A stretch of DNA of 64,000 nt from DASUPK01 sp963747425 (GTDB taxonomy: Bacteria > Actinomycetota > Thermoleophilia > Solirubrobacterales > 70-9), in NCBI GenBank assembly GCA_963747425.1, contig CAVVFJ010000016.1, positions 62,001 to 126,000 on the forward strand, in the 5' to 3' direction. Within the stretch, counting starts at the first letter, position 1. Each line of letters starts with the position of its first letter. The notes beneath the pieces are model-generated. The model was not told the DNA's origin, ran no database searches, and saw only the letters and a program-made list of their open reading frames with translations. A program made the translations under genes and the position numbers. Positions 17,173 to 24,984 of this stretch are shown here, piece by piece.

Positions 17173-18525
17173 TTAGAGAATCGGCAGGAACTGGTCGATC
17201 TCGTACGGCGTGACCTGCACCCGGTAGTCCTCCCACTCCGAGCGCTTGATCTCCACGAACCGGTTGAAGGCATGCTCTCCGAGAACCCGCAGCACCAGCT
17301 CCGACTCCGCTGCGATCTCGATCGCCTCTCCGAGGGTCTCCGGAAGCTGCTCGATGCCGCGCCGCTGGCGCTCCTCGGGGGTCAGGTGGTAGAGGTTCTG
17401 CTCCATCGGCTCGGGCAGCTCGTAGCCGTGCTCGATCCCCTCCAGCCCGGCGTGCAGCATCCCCGCGAAGCAGAGGTAGGGGTTGCACGCGGGGTCGGGA
17501 CAGCGCAACTCGGCGCGCGTCGCCTGCTCCTTGCCCGGGTGGTAGAGCGGCACGCGGATCAGCGCCGAGCGGTTCCGTCGTGACCAGGAGAGGTACACCG
17601 GAGCCTCGTAGCCCGGGACCAGACGCTTGTACGAGTTCACCCACTGCGCGAAGAGCGGGGAGATCTCCCGCGCGTGCTTGAGCTGGCCGGCGATGAACGC
17701 CTTGCCCACGTCGGAGAGGAAGTACTGGTCGTCCGCGTCGAAGAAGGCGTTCTTGCCGTCCTTCGAGAGCGACTGGTGGACGTGCATCCCGGAACCGTTC
17801 TCGCCCTGTAGCGGCTTCGGCATGAAGGTGGCGTGCCAGCCGTACTTCATCGCGTACTCCTTGACCGTGATCCGGTAGGTCATGCAGTCGTCGGACATCG
17901 CGAGCGCGCCCTTGTAGCGCATGTCCACCTCGTGCTGGGAGGGGCCGACCTCGTGGTGGGTGTACTCGACGTGGATGCCGAGCTGCTCGAGCGCCAGCAC
18001 GGTCTCGCGGCGGACGTTCGTGCCGGCGTCAAGCGTGGTCAGGTCGAAGTAGCCGCCCTCGTCCAGGACCTCGGGGGTGCCCGACTCGGGCTTCGCCGAG
18101 CGGAAGTAGAAGTACTCGAGCTCGGGGCCGATGTTGTAGTCGTCGAAGCCCATGTCTCGGGCCCGGTCGAGGGCGCGGCGCATGATCCAGCGCGGGTCGC
18201 CCTCGTAGGGGTCCCCGCCCGGCACCTGGATGTCGCAGAACATCCGCGCGGTTCGGTTGGTCTCCTCCTCGCGCCAAGGGATCAGGTGGATGCTCGAGGG
18301 GTCGGGCATGGCGATCATGTCGGACTCCTCGATCGGGTTGAACCCGCTGATCGACGAGCCGTCGAAGCCCATGCCGCCCTCGAAGGCGTCCTCGAGCTCG
18401 GCGGCGTTGATCGAGAAGCTCTTCAGCTGGCCAAGCAGGTCGGTGAACCAGAGGCGGACGAAACGCACGTCGTTCGCTTCGCAGAACGCGAGTGCGTCCT
18501 TGGCGGTGGTGGGCTCGTCTGCCAT
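17173..18525 (-). CDS. glnA: Glutamine synthetase type I
   Basis: ATP-dependent amidation of glutamate by ammonia. At 450 residues it matches the shorter GSI-alpha group (Bacillus/Thermotoga type) and lacks the 25-residue insertion of GSI-beta. Motifs: GFDGSSISGF, NIGPELEYFYF (metal), GENGSGMHVHQSL (glutamate/metal), and the ATP-site RNRSALIRVP. The C-terminal region reads NLYHLTPEERQRRG rather than the adenylylation motif NLYDLP, so control by adenylylation looks unlikely. It is monocistronic and divergent from the CMD-fold gene across 151 bp. Confidence 0.95.
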   Translation of the reverse strand: MADEPTTAKDALAFCEANDVRFVRLWFTDLLGQLKSFSINAAELEDAFEGGMGFDGSSISGFNPIEESDMIAMPDPSSIHLIPWREEETNRTARMFCDIQVPGGDPYEGDPRWIMRRALDRARDMGFDDYNIGPELEYFYFRSAKPESGTPEVLDEGGYFDLTTLDAGTNVRRETVLALEQLGIHVEYTHHEVGPSQHEVDMRYKGALAMSDDCMTYRITVKEYAMKYGWHATFMPKPLQGENGSGMHVHQSLSKDGKNAFFDADDQYFLSDVGKAFIAGQLKHAREISPLFAQWVNSYKRLVPGYEAPVYLSWSRRNRSALIRVPLYHPGKEQATRAELRCPDPACNPYLCFAGMLHAGLEGIEHGYELPEPMEQNLYHLTPEERQRRGIEQLPETLGEAIEIAAESELVLRVLGEHAFNRFVEIKRSEWEDYRVQVTPYEIDQFLPIL

Positions 18526-18608
18526 TGGACGCGGAAAGTTACCGGCGTCTCACATCCGTGGTGCGCCGATCGTCGTATGAGAAAGCAGATCCACGAAGAT
18601 CGCTGTAC

Positions 18609-18625
18609 ACTTACGCGACGTAAGT
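18609..18625. promoter_or_regulatory. Palindromic operator ACTTACG-cga-CGTAAGT
   Basis: A perfect 7-3-7 inverted repeat 52 bp before the CMD-fold gene and 84 bp before glnA. An AT-rich AAAGTAAAGTAAAG tract follows. It is a probable repressor or activator site; the regulator is not encoded next door. Confidence 0.6.
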
Positions 18626-18676
18626 AACCGGCTAAAAGTAAAGTAAAGCCCTTGTGAAACGGCGGTAACCACAGAA

Positions 18677-19243
18677 ATGACAGTCAAGACAGACATCAGC
18701 CGCTTCCATATCCATGACGAGCTCACTGCGCCGGACGCCAGTGCTCCCCTGATCAAGAGCATCCAGACCGCAGGCGGCGCCGTCTCCAAGTTCCTCGGCG
18801 TGCTGGCCGAGTCCCCCGCCGCCCTGCGCGGCTACACGCGCCTTCGCACCGAGCTTCGCTCCAGCAAGCTGCCGCGGGCGACCCGCGAGCGGATCGGGCT
18901 GGCGGTGGCGGAGTGGCGCAACGACCCCTACACGCTGACCCAGTACGCCCGCACCGCGCGGGTCGCCGGACTCGGCCTCGACGAGGTCGCCCGGGCCCGC
19001 AACTTCACCTCCTCGGACGAGAAGGATGCGGCGTTGCTGACCCTGATCCGCGAGACGCTCAATCCGTCTGAGCGCCCGCCCCACCACCTTGTGGAGGAGG
19101 CGCGAGAGGCCGGCTGGAGTGACGAGGAGATCCTCGACGCGGTCGCCGAAGCCGCACTCGCGGAATTCGAGAGCCTGTTCGCCTCGGTTGCGGCGCTGCC
19201 GCAGGAGGGCGATCCCGCGGTTCTCAGGTCTGCGGCGGCCTAG
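18677..19243 (+). CDS. Carboxymuconolactone decarboxylase-fold protein without cysteines
   Basis: A 188-residue all-helical AhpD/CMD-family protein. LPRATRERIGLAVAEW and the helix after it align with the AhpD core, but the usual ExxxxCxxC...H signature reads EWRNDPYTLTQYARTAR: both redox cysteines and the histidine are replaced (D, T, Y). There is no cysteine anywhere in the protein, so peroxidase-reductase chemistry is excluded. It may be a structural or binding relative. A strong palindrome precedes it. Its TAG abuts that of the convergent RlpA gene (TAGCTA). Confidence 0.85.
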   Translation: MTVKTDISRFHIHDELTAPDASAPLIKSIQTAGGAVSKFLGVLAESPAALRGYTRLRTELRSSKLPRATRERIGLAVAEWRNDPYTLTQYARTARVAGLGLDEVARARNFTSSDEKDAALLTLIRETLNPSERPPHHLVEEAREAGWSDEEILDAVAEAALAEFESLFASVAALPQEGDPAVLRSAAA

Positions 19244-19696
19244 CTAACCGGTGGGCGGCGGCGGGGTCACCGTCGCCTCAATGGGCCCGGAACCGACCGC
19301 CAGGAAGCCGACCCGCTTCGCCGTCTTCTTGGTCAGGTCCCAGGCATAGCCCTTGTGGAAGGGCCCGCGGTCGATCACCGTGGCGGTCACGCTTCGACCC
19401 GCATAGCTGAAGGTCACCTGGGTTCCGCACGGCAGCTTCTTGTGCGCGACGCCAAGCGTTCTCTTGGTCAGCTTGACGCCGCAGGCCGTCGACTTGCCCC
19501 AGAAGCCTGGGCCGTACCAGGTGGCCGACTTGAAGACCGTCCAGCTGTCCGCGGAGGCGCTCGGCTGGGCGGTCGGCTCCGTTGTGGTGCCTCCCGGGAT
19601 CCCACCGGTCTGCGCGCTTGCGAACGGTGCCGCGGCCATCAGGGCGGCTCCACATGCGAAAGCAACAACTGCGCGAACTGTTCGCTTGCTCGTCAA
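19244..19696 (-). CDS. RlpA-like double-psi beta-barrel secreted protein
   Basis: A 150-residue exported protein. The signal peptide is VRAVVAFACGAALMAAAPFA, cleaved near SAQ; a Thr/Ser/Pro linker follows, then the RlpA-like DPBB domain from SATWYGPGFWGKSTACG through GVAHKKLPCGTQV to TVIDRGPFHKGYAWDLT. The His-Asp pair of the barrel is retained. Such proteins bind or cleave peptidoglycan. The start is TTG at 19696, immediately behind GAGGAAGG, which is also the 3' edge of the upstream c-di-AMP riboswitch, so the ligand state probably gates its expression. Confidence 0.9.
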   Translation of the reverse strand: MTSKRTVRAVVAFACGAALMAAAPFASAQTGGIPGGTTTEPTAQPSASADSWTVFKSATWYGPGFWGKSTACGVKLTKRTLGVAHKKLPCGTQVTFSYAGRSVTATVIDRGPFHKGYAWDLTKKTAKRVGFLAVGSGPIEATVTPPPPTG

Positions 19697-19699
19697 ACC

Positions 19700-19840
19700 T
19701 TCCTCTTTCGTTGCTTACGGGGTTAGCTGACGGGCTCGCGCTGAAAGATCGCGCTACACGGCACAGTGGCCGCGATTCGCCCCAACTGGTGGGTCCCCCG
19801 CTCTCCGACCTTTTCCGGTGGACGGAGACTCAGCGGAAGT
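19700..19840 (-). promoter_or_regulatory. ydaO/yuaA (c-di-AMP) riboswitch
   Basis: Read on the minus strand, the 5' half has a CCGTCCACCGG hairpin, then GGGGGACCCACC and TTGGGGCGAATC, and the 3' half has CCCGTCAGCTAACCCCGTAAGC followed by GAAAGAGG. These are the conserved ydaO blocks in the right order. In Actinobacteria this riboswitch class commonly precedes RlpA, NlpC/P60 and resuscitation-factor genes and turns expression off when c-di-AMP is high. The downstream gene here is RlpA-like, as expected. Confidence 0.88.
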
Positions 19841-19953
19841 GCGCGGCGCAGCCTAGCAAAGGTGTCCTCAATATTCGCCACCAACTTCGTATCGGTCGTT
19901 CAACGCCGAACCTTCGTCGCGAACGAAATCGACCACTCCATATGCTCCAGGCC

Positions 19954-20792
19954 ATGCCATCGGCGCTGGTCACCGGAGCGGGACGCGGCATGGGATTGGA
20001 GATCGCCCGGCGGCTTGCCGGACGCGGCTTCGACGTCGCCGTCACCGACGTCGACGAGGCGACCACCTCGCCGGCGCCGAGCAGCTCGGCGATCGCGCCT
20101 GGCCGCTCGCCTGGACGTCACCGACACCGCGGCCGTCGACGCCGCGGCCATCAAGGTGGTCGAGCGCACCGGTTCTCTGGACGTCTGGGTCAACAACGCG
20201 GGCATCCTGATCACCGGCGCTCGCGCACGAGCAGGGGGTCGACGTGCACCGGCGGATGCTCGAGGTGAACGCCGTCGGCACGATGAACGGAACGCTCGCG
20301 GCGATCGAGAAGATGCGGCCCGGCGCGCCGCGGTCACATCATCAACCTGATCTCGCTGGCCGGGCTCGCGGCCGCCCCGGCATCGTCGGGTATTCGGCGA
20401 GCAAGCATGCGGCGATCGCCTTCAGCCTCGGCACCGCCGCCGACCTGCGCCGCGCCGGGCTCTCCGGGATCCACATCTCATGCGTCTGCCCCGACGGCGT
20501 CTGGACGCCGATGATCAACGACAAGCTCGACGATCCGAACGACGCCCTCTCCTTCTCCGGAGTGATGCTGATGCCCGAGCAGGTCGCCGGAGCGGGTCGC
20601 GGGATTGCTCGACAAACCCAAGCTGGTCCTCACCATCCCGAGCTGGCGCGGGCAGCTTCGTCCGCTTCTTCGACCGGCACCCGGCGCTGACCGCGCGACT
20701 CACTCCCGCTCCTGATGCGCGACGCGCTCCGCCGGCAGCGGTCCTTCAAGAAGAAGGTCGAGTCGGGCAAGTGGCCTCCGAAGTCCCACTGA
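19954..20792 (+). pseudogene. Short-chain dehydrogenase/reductase, frame-disrupted
   Basis: A complete SDR can be assembled across frames. The NAD(P) motif is SALVTGAGRGMGLEIARRL, then LDVWVNNAGILITG, the catalytic Tyr/Lys in GYSASKHAAIAF, and a C-terminus RFFDRHPALTARLTP ending KVESGKWPPKSH at 20792. At least six single-base shifts are needed, near 20060, 20115, 20222, 20333, 20385 and 20600-20650. All pieces are conserved, so sequence error is the likelier cause; real decay is the alternative. Substrate unknown. Confidence 0.75.
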
Positions 20793-20848
20793 GGGGACCC
20801 CACGAGCCGGGGACCCGGGCCGGCCGCTTCTACACGGTGCGCGGGCCG

Positions 20849-21418
20849 ATGGGCGCCTCCGGATGGCTTCGATATCCCGCCGCTTGGTGGCGAGCGAGGA
20901 TGGGCAGGACGCCCGAGCGCCCCTGGATCGTCCCCGCCTCGATCGGTTGGCTCCGGCGGCGGATCCGATCGGACTGGTCGATCCTGGAGCTCGGCTCGGG
21001 CCGCTCGACGGTGTGGTTCGCGCGGCGCGCCGGGCAGGTGATCAGCCTCGAGGACAACGAGTTCTGGTACCCGCGTACCAAGGAGCGACTCGCCGAGGCC
21101 GGCCTCTCCAACGTCGACCTCAGGTTGAGGGCAGTCGAGGAATTCCCGAGTGAGGTGGCTTCGCTCCCGGACGCCTCCTTCGACCTTGTCGTGCTGGACT
21201 TCCTCGAGGCGCCAGAGGTGACCCGGATCGACGCGCTGCGCCCGGCACGGGAGAAGGTCCGCCCAGGCGGCCACCTGCTGCTCGACGACTCCGACCGCCC
21301 CGGGTACGTCACTGCCTTCGAGCTGCTCTCTGGCTGGGGATTCCGCAAGTTCACCGGCGTCAAGGACGAATGGCCCGAGGCTTGCGAGACCGGGATCTTC
21401 AGACGCCCGCACAAATAG
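20849..21418 (+). CDS. Class I SAM-dependent methyltransferase-like
   Basis: About 190 residues. A Rossmann-type motif I is WSILELGSGRSTVWFARR, the acidic residue after strand 2 is VISLEDNEFW, and motif IV-like SFDLVVLDFLEAPE follows. This layout resembles small methyltransferases and cell-wall glycosylation-linked FkbM relatives; the methyl acceptor is unknown. ATG 20849 is used; GTG 20837 in frame is equally possible. It follows the SDR by 56 bases and ends at the rnpB terminator. Confidence 0.7.
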   Translation: MGASGWLRYPAAWWRARMGRTPERPWIVPASIGWLRRRIRSDWSILELGSGRSTVWFARRAGQVISLEDNEFWYPRTKERLAEAGLSNVDLRLRAVEEFPSEVASLPDASFDLVVLDFLEAPEVTRIDALRPAREKVRPGGHLLLDDSDRPGYVTAFELLSGWGFRKFTGVKDEWPEACETGIFRRPHK

Positions 21419-21420
21419 AA

Positions 21421-21440
21421 GAGCCCCCTTGCGGGGGCCC
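21421..21440 (-). terminator. Rho-independent terminator of rnpB
   Basis: GCCCCC-ttgc-GGGGGC, a GC-rich hairpin; read on the minus strand it is followed by TCTTCTATTT. It lies right after the rnpB 3' end and also separates it from the methyltransferase on the plus strand. Confidence 0.7.
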
Positions 21441-21442
21441 TT

Positions 21443-21776
<334 letters not shown>

Positions 21777-21840
21777 AAGAGTAGCTCTGGATCACGGCTC
21801 TGCGGAGCCGTTTCGCCCAGTTTGCGCCAGCGAGTAGGCG

Positions 21841-22020
21841 TCAGGCGAGCTGGGACCCGCAGGTCTCACAACCTGAGGTCACCAGCTCTCCGTGACACAC
21901 CGGGCACTCCGCCCGGCTCTGAGCCGTCAGGGCCTCCCAGGCGCCGAGGATCGTGTCTTCAAGCGTCACCTCGGACGGCTCGAACAGACGGGTCTCTACC
22001 TCGACCGCAAGGACGGTCAC
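21841..22020 (-). CDS. Small zinc-ribbon protein behind lexA
   Basis: A 59-residue ORF that starts GTG in a GTGA overlap with the lexA stop, so it is translationally coupled to lexA. The C-terminus carries CPVCHGELVTSGCETCG, a two-CxxC zinc ribbon, after an acidic helical N-terminus (VTVLAVEVETRLFEPSEVTL in part). No enzyme domain is present. Co-expression under SOS control is implied. GAGG of the RBS lies inside the lexA end (AGGAGGG). Confidence 0.7.
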   Translation of the reverse strand: MTVLAVEVETRLFEPSEVTLEDTILGAWEALTAQSRAECPVCHGELVTSGCETCGSQLA

Positions 22021-22634
22021 GAAACCCTCCTGAAAACCCCCACGACGCGCCCGAGCAGGCGCACGTCGCGGGTGCGAATCGGCTTCATGCTCTTGTTCTC
22101 CGGCTGTAGCCGAACTTGATCCTTCTCACGGAAGAAGCGCTTGACGGTGGCATCATCGCCGACCAGGGCCACCACGATCTCGCCGTCGCGGGCACGTTCC
22201 GTGGGGTGCACCACGACGAAGTCGCCATCCAGGATGCCGGCATCCTTCATGCTCTCGCCGCGGATCCGGAGGATGTAGTCCCCATCCTCGCCTCCAACGA
22301 CGTCCGGCACCTCGAGGTAGTCCTCGATGTTCTCCTCAGCCAGGATTGGCTGACCGGCCGCGACCTGCCCGACCAGCGGCAACCCCGACGGGCGGACGGC
22401 CTTCTTGGCGCGTTCCACCATCACCTCCAGGGCGCGCGGCTTCGATGGGTCGCGCTTGAGCACGCCGAGCGTCTCGAGCTTGGAGAGGTGGGCGTGCACG
22501 GTCGAGGAGGAATGCAGCCCCACCGCCTTGCCGATCTCACGGACCGTCGGCGGGTATCCATGACGGCTGAGATAGCGGCTGATGAAGTCGAAGATCTCCT
22601 TCTGGCGCTTCGTCAAGTCCTTGACGAGGTCCAC
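22017..22634 (-). CDS. lexA: LexA repressor
   Basis: SOS repressor, 205 residues. N-terminal winged helix: LTKRQKEIFDFISRYLSRHG, then PPTVREIGKAVGLHSSSTV. The self-cleavage bond Ala-Gly is in VGQVAAGQPILAEEN, the catalytic serine in RIRGESMKDAGILDGD and the lysine in DDATVKRFF. All residues needed for RecA-stimulated cleavage are present. A perfect LexA box lies 52 bp upstream, so it is autoregulated. Confidence 0.97.
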   Translation of the reverse strand: MDLVKDLTKRQKEIFDFISRYLSRHGYPPTVREIGKAVGLHSSSTVHAHLSKLETLGVLKRDPSKPRALEVMVERAKKAVRPSGLPLVGQVAAGQPILAEENIEDYLEVPDVVGGEDGDYILRIRGESMKDAGILDGDFVVVHPTERARDGEIVVALVGDDATVKRFFREKDQVRLQPENKSMKPIRTRDVRLLGRVVGVFRRVS

Positions 22635-22685
22635 TTAGTCCTCCTCAGTCAGCCGCGCATCTTGGGCGGGGCCGCTTGCGATGGG

Positions 22686-22699
22686 CGAACACATGTTCG
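22686..22699. promoter_or_regulatory. LexA (SOS) box
   Basis: CGAAC-acat-GTTCG is a perfect match to the Gram-positive LexA consensus CGAAC-N4-GTTCG, upstream of lexA. It supports SOS autoregulation of lexA and the coupled zinc-ribbon gene. Confidence 0.92.
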
Positions 22700-22807
22700 G
22701 AGAGTAGCGCGGCCCGCGGACGGTTGCAAGCAGCGTTCTGGACCGAACCTTCTCCCCGCCCGGTCGCCTCGGCACTCCGCCCCTGGCCACTATCATCGGC
22801 GACCCTC

Positions 22808-22893
<86 letters not shown>

Positions 22894-23003
22894 TGGAAGA
22901 ACCCGCTGGAAATCATCAGGTTCTTTTCGTTTCAGGATTCGAGGCCCGCTGTCGAGCGATACTACGTAGTTCGTCGGGCCTATTTGTTGGATACTGCGCT
23001 CGG

Positions 23004-23429
23004 ATGATCTCTACCGTGGCCGTCGGGACAGACGGATCCGCAACCGCAGAGGAGGCGGTCAAGCAGGCGGCCGAGCTCGCTCGGCGCTACGGGGCCAAGC
23101 TCGTATTGCTGAGTGCGTTCCCGGGCTCGCGAGGCTTGCCTGCAGGCAGGGGTCAGGACGTCGAGCTTCAGTGGGCCGTGAGCTCGCAGGCGCGGGTGAG
23201 GACGATCCTCGGGCGGAGCGAGGAGACCCTCCGTCAAGCGGGGATCGAGTGCGAGACGCGCTCAGACGAGGGCGATCCCGCAGACGTGCTGGTGCGGCTC
23301 GCGTCAGAGTGTGGTGCCGATCTGCTGGTAATCGGCAACAAGGGGATGAAGCGTCGCGTGCTGGGCAGCGTTCCGAACTCAGTCACGCACAAGGCCGACT
23401 GCACGGTGATGGTCGTCAAGACGACGTGA
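23004..23429 (+). CDS. Universal stress protein (single domain)
   Basis: A 141-residue Usp fold starting STVAVGTDGSATAEEAV, with the nucleotide-binding segment VIGNKGMKRRVLGSVPNS near residue 112, typical of ATP-binding actinobacterial Usps. It is placed between tRNA-Leu and the displaced copy of the tRNA-Leu 3' end, so it may have arrived on a small inserted segment or simply flank a duplication. No operon partner. Confidence 0.9.
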   Translation: MISTVAVGTDGSATAEEAVKQAAELARRYGAKLVLLSAFPGSRGLPAGRGQDVELQWAVSSQARVRTILGRSEETLRQAGIECETRSDEGDPADVLVRLASECGADLLVIGNKGMKRRVLGSVPNSVTHKADCTVMVVKTT

Positions 23430-23642
23430 GGGAGCCGCCGCACCGGGGTCATATTGGCCCTTCTCGGCGAAACCCTCCCTCCTGGTCGCGACGTCCCTGA
23501 GTTCGGTGACGTCTTCCTTGAGAGCGTCGACACCGCCACGATCGTCGACAACCTTCTTACCTCGCTGGTCTTCCCTCACCCCAACACCGGAGAGGTCCTC
23601 AGAAACACAGAACCCCCGCAAACAGGCACAAGAGCAACCCGG

Positions 23643-23669
23643 CGTGGAGGTTCGATTCCTCTCAGCCGC
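23643..23669 (+). repeat. Displaced copy of tRNA-Leu 3' end
   Basis: Twenty-six of 27 bases match tRNA-Leu positions 22866-22892 (T arm plus acceptor 3' strand), in the same orientation and 777 bp away. No matching 5' half precedes it. This is what an attachment-site pair looks like after integration at a tRNA gene, or a decayed second tRNA copy. The 276-base stretch 23430-23705 around it shows no other supportable gene. Confidence 0.75.
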
Positions 23670-23705
23670 TTTGCGAGAACCGGCGTCCATGCCGGTTCTA
23701 GCGTT

Positions 23706-24020
23706 CTAGGCCGCCTCGCCCGGATACGGACTGGTGCCGGCGATCTCGTGGATGGCGACCTCTGGCTGGTCCGAGACCAGCTCGAGCAGCGCCCCGGCGA
23801 ACTCGTGGAGGTGGGCTTGCGCGAAGTGGCGGTCGAGCGCCTCCCGGTCGGCCCACTCCTCGACCGCGACGAAGCTGAGCGGATCCTCGACCGCGGTGAA
23901 GAAGCCGTATCGCAGACAGCCCTCCTCCCGCCTTGAGTCGTCCTGCATCCGCTCGAACAGGGCAACGAGCTCATCCCGCTGCGATGAACCGCACTTCACC
24001 CGACCTATGACCAGCAGCAC
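23706..24020 (-). CDS. ABM-domain monooxygenase-like protein
   Basis: A 104-residue antibiotic-biosynthesis-monooxygenase (ferredoxin-like dimer) fold: MLLVIGRVKCGSSQRDELVA, then EEGCLRYGFFTAVEDP and FVAVEEWADREALDRHFA, ending in a beta strand. Members act as cofactor-free oxygenases, haem degraders or binding proteins; the substrate cannot be assigned. It follows the LLM oxidoreductase by 24 bases on the same strand, so the two may work on one small aromatic or haem-like substrate (inference). Confidence 0.85.
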   Translation of the reverse strand: MLLVIGRVKCGSSQRDELVALFERMQDDSRREEGCLRYGFFTAVEDPLSFVAVEEWADREALDRHFAQAHLHEFAGALLELVSDQPEVAIHEIAGTSPYPGEAA

Positions 24021-24044
24021 GGGATCTCCTCCTTTGTGGCGCTG

Positions 24045-24971
24045 TTATTCGATCAGCGGGATCACCCGCTCCGCAAACAACTCGATCTGACGCCGCTCCT
24101 CCCCCAGCGGCCAGAGCTGAACCCATTCGCATCCAGCGCGCGCATATCGGGAGAGGAGCTCCGCGCAGTGCTCGGCCGATCCGACACAGAGCTGGCCCCG
24201 AAGCTCGTCCGGGCCGCGTCTGAGCATTGGTCCGAGCAGCTCTTCGAAGGTTCGGTCCGCCTGATCGCGATCCTCCGTCACCCAAGTCCACATCGTGACC
24301 AGGGCGTTCGGGAAGCCGGACGGATCACGGCCGCGCTCGCCCAACATCCTCTCCAGCAGCCCTTTGGCTGCCGCGAACCCGTCCGGGGTGGTGTTGTAGG
24401 CGGACGCGAGCCAGCCATCCGCGAGCCGGGCGACCCGGCGGAGGCCGGCGTCCGACCCCCAGCTCCCGATCCACAGCGGGACTCCCTCGGCCCGATCTGG
24501 GCGCGGGGCCAGCTCCGCCTCGGGAACGGCGAAGTAGGTCGTCGACGGTGGGGCATCGCCCTTCAGCAGCGCACGCAGAACCACCACGGATTCCTCGAAG
24601 CGCGGCCAGCGCTGATCGAAGTCCGTCCCTAATGCGGCAAAGTCGTGCGCGGACGATCCCGGCCCGACGCCGGCGATCAGGCGGCCCTCCGAGAGGATGT
24701 CGATCGCCGCGAAGGTCTTTGCCAGCGCCACCGGGCCGCGAAGCGCGGCCAGGGAGATCGTCGTCGCGAGCGTCATCGCCCCGGAGCGCTCGATCACCGC
24801 CGCCAGGGCAGTCAGGCCATCGAGCCATGGCGTCGAGAAGACGAAGTGGTCGTTGGCCGAGATCGCATCCAGCCCACACTCCCTGGCCGCGTCGACTGCG
24901 TCCATCACCCGGGCCCGTGACTGACCCTCGCCCCGGAACTCCATCAACGGCAGGTGCACGCCGATCTTCAT
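24045..24971 (-). CDS. LLM-class F420-dependent oxidoreductase
   Basis: A 308-residue TIM-barrel flavin/F420 oxidoreductase of the luciferase-like family. It begins MKIGVHLPLMEF, has the F420/flavin-binding SANDHFVFSTPW segment, LATTISLAALRGPVALAKTF and the glycine-rich LIAGVGPGSSAHDF, then VPLWIGSWG near the cofactor. This pattern is typical of actinobacterial F420-dependent enzymes. It lies 13 bases after a lipoprotein gene and 24 before the ABM gene. Confidence 0.88.
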   Translation of the reverse strand: MKIGVHLPLMEFRGEGQSRARVMDAVDAARECGLDAISANDHFVFSTPWLDGLTALAAVIERSGAMTLATTISLAALRGPVALAKTFAAIDILSEGRLIAGVGPGSSAHDFAALGTDFDQRWPRFEESVVVLRALLKGDAPPSTTYFAVPEAELAPRPDRAEGVPLWIGSWGSDAGLRRVARLADGWLASAYNTTPDGFAAAKGLLERMLGERGRDPSGFPNALVTMWTWVTEDRDQADRTFEELLGPMLRRGPDELRGQLCVGSAEHCAELLSRYARAGCEWVQLWPLGEERRQIELFAERVIPLIE

Positions 24972-24984
24972 GCCGTCCCTGACG

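Noticed and set aside
23643..23669. A second functional tRNA-Leu
   Set aside because: Only the T arm and 3' acceptor strand exist; there is no D arm, anticodon arm or 5' acceptor strand upstream.
23430..23705. Possible coding sequences in the gap between the Usp gene and ABM gene
   Set aside because: Open frames on both strands have no recognisable domain and run straight through the displaced tRNA-Leu fragment; only the repeat is supportable.
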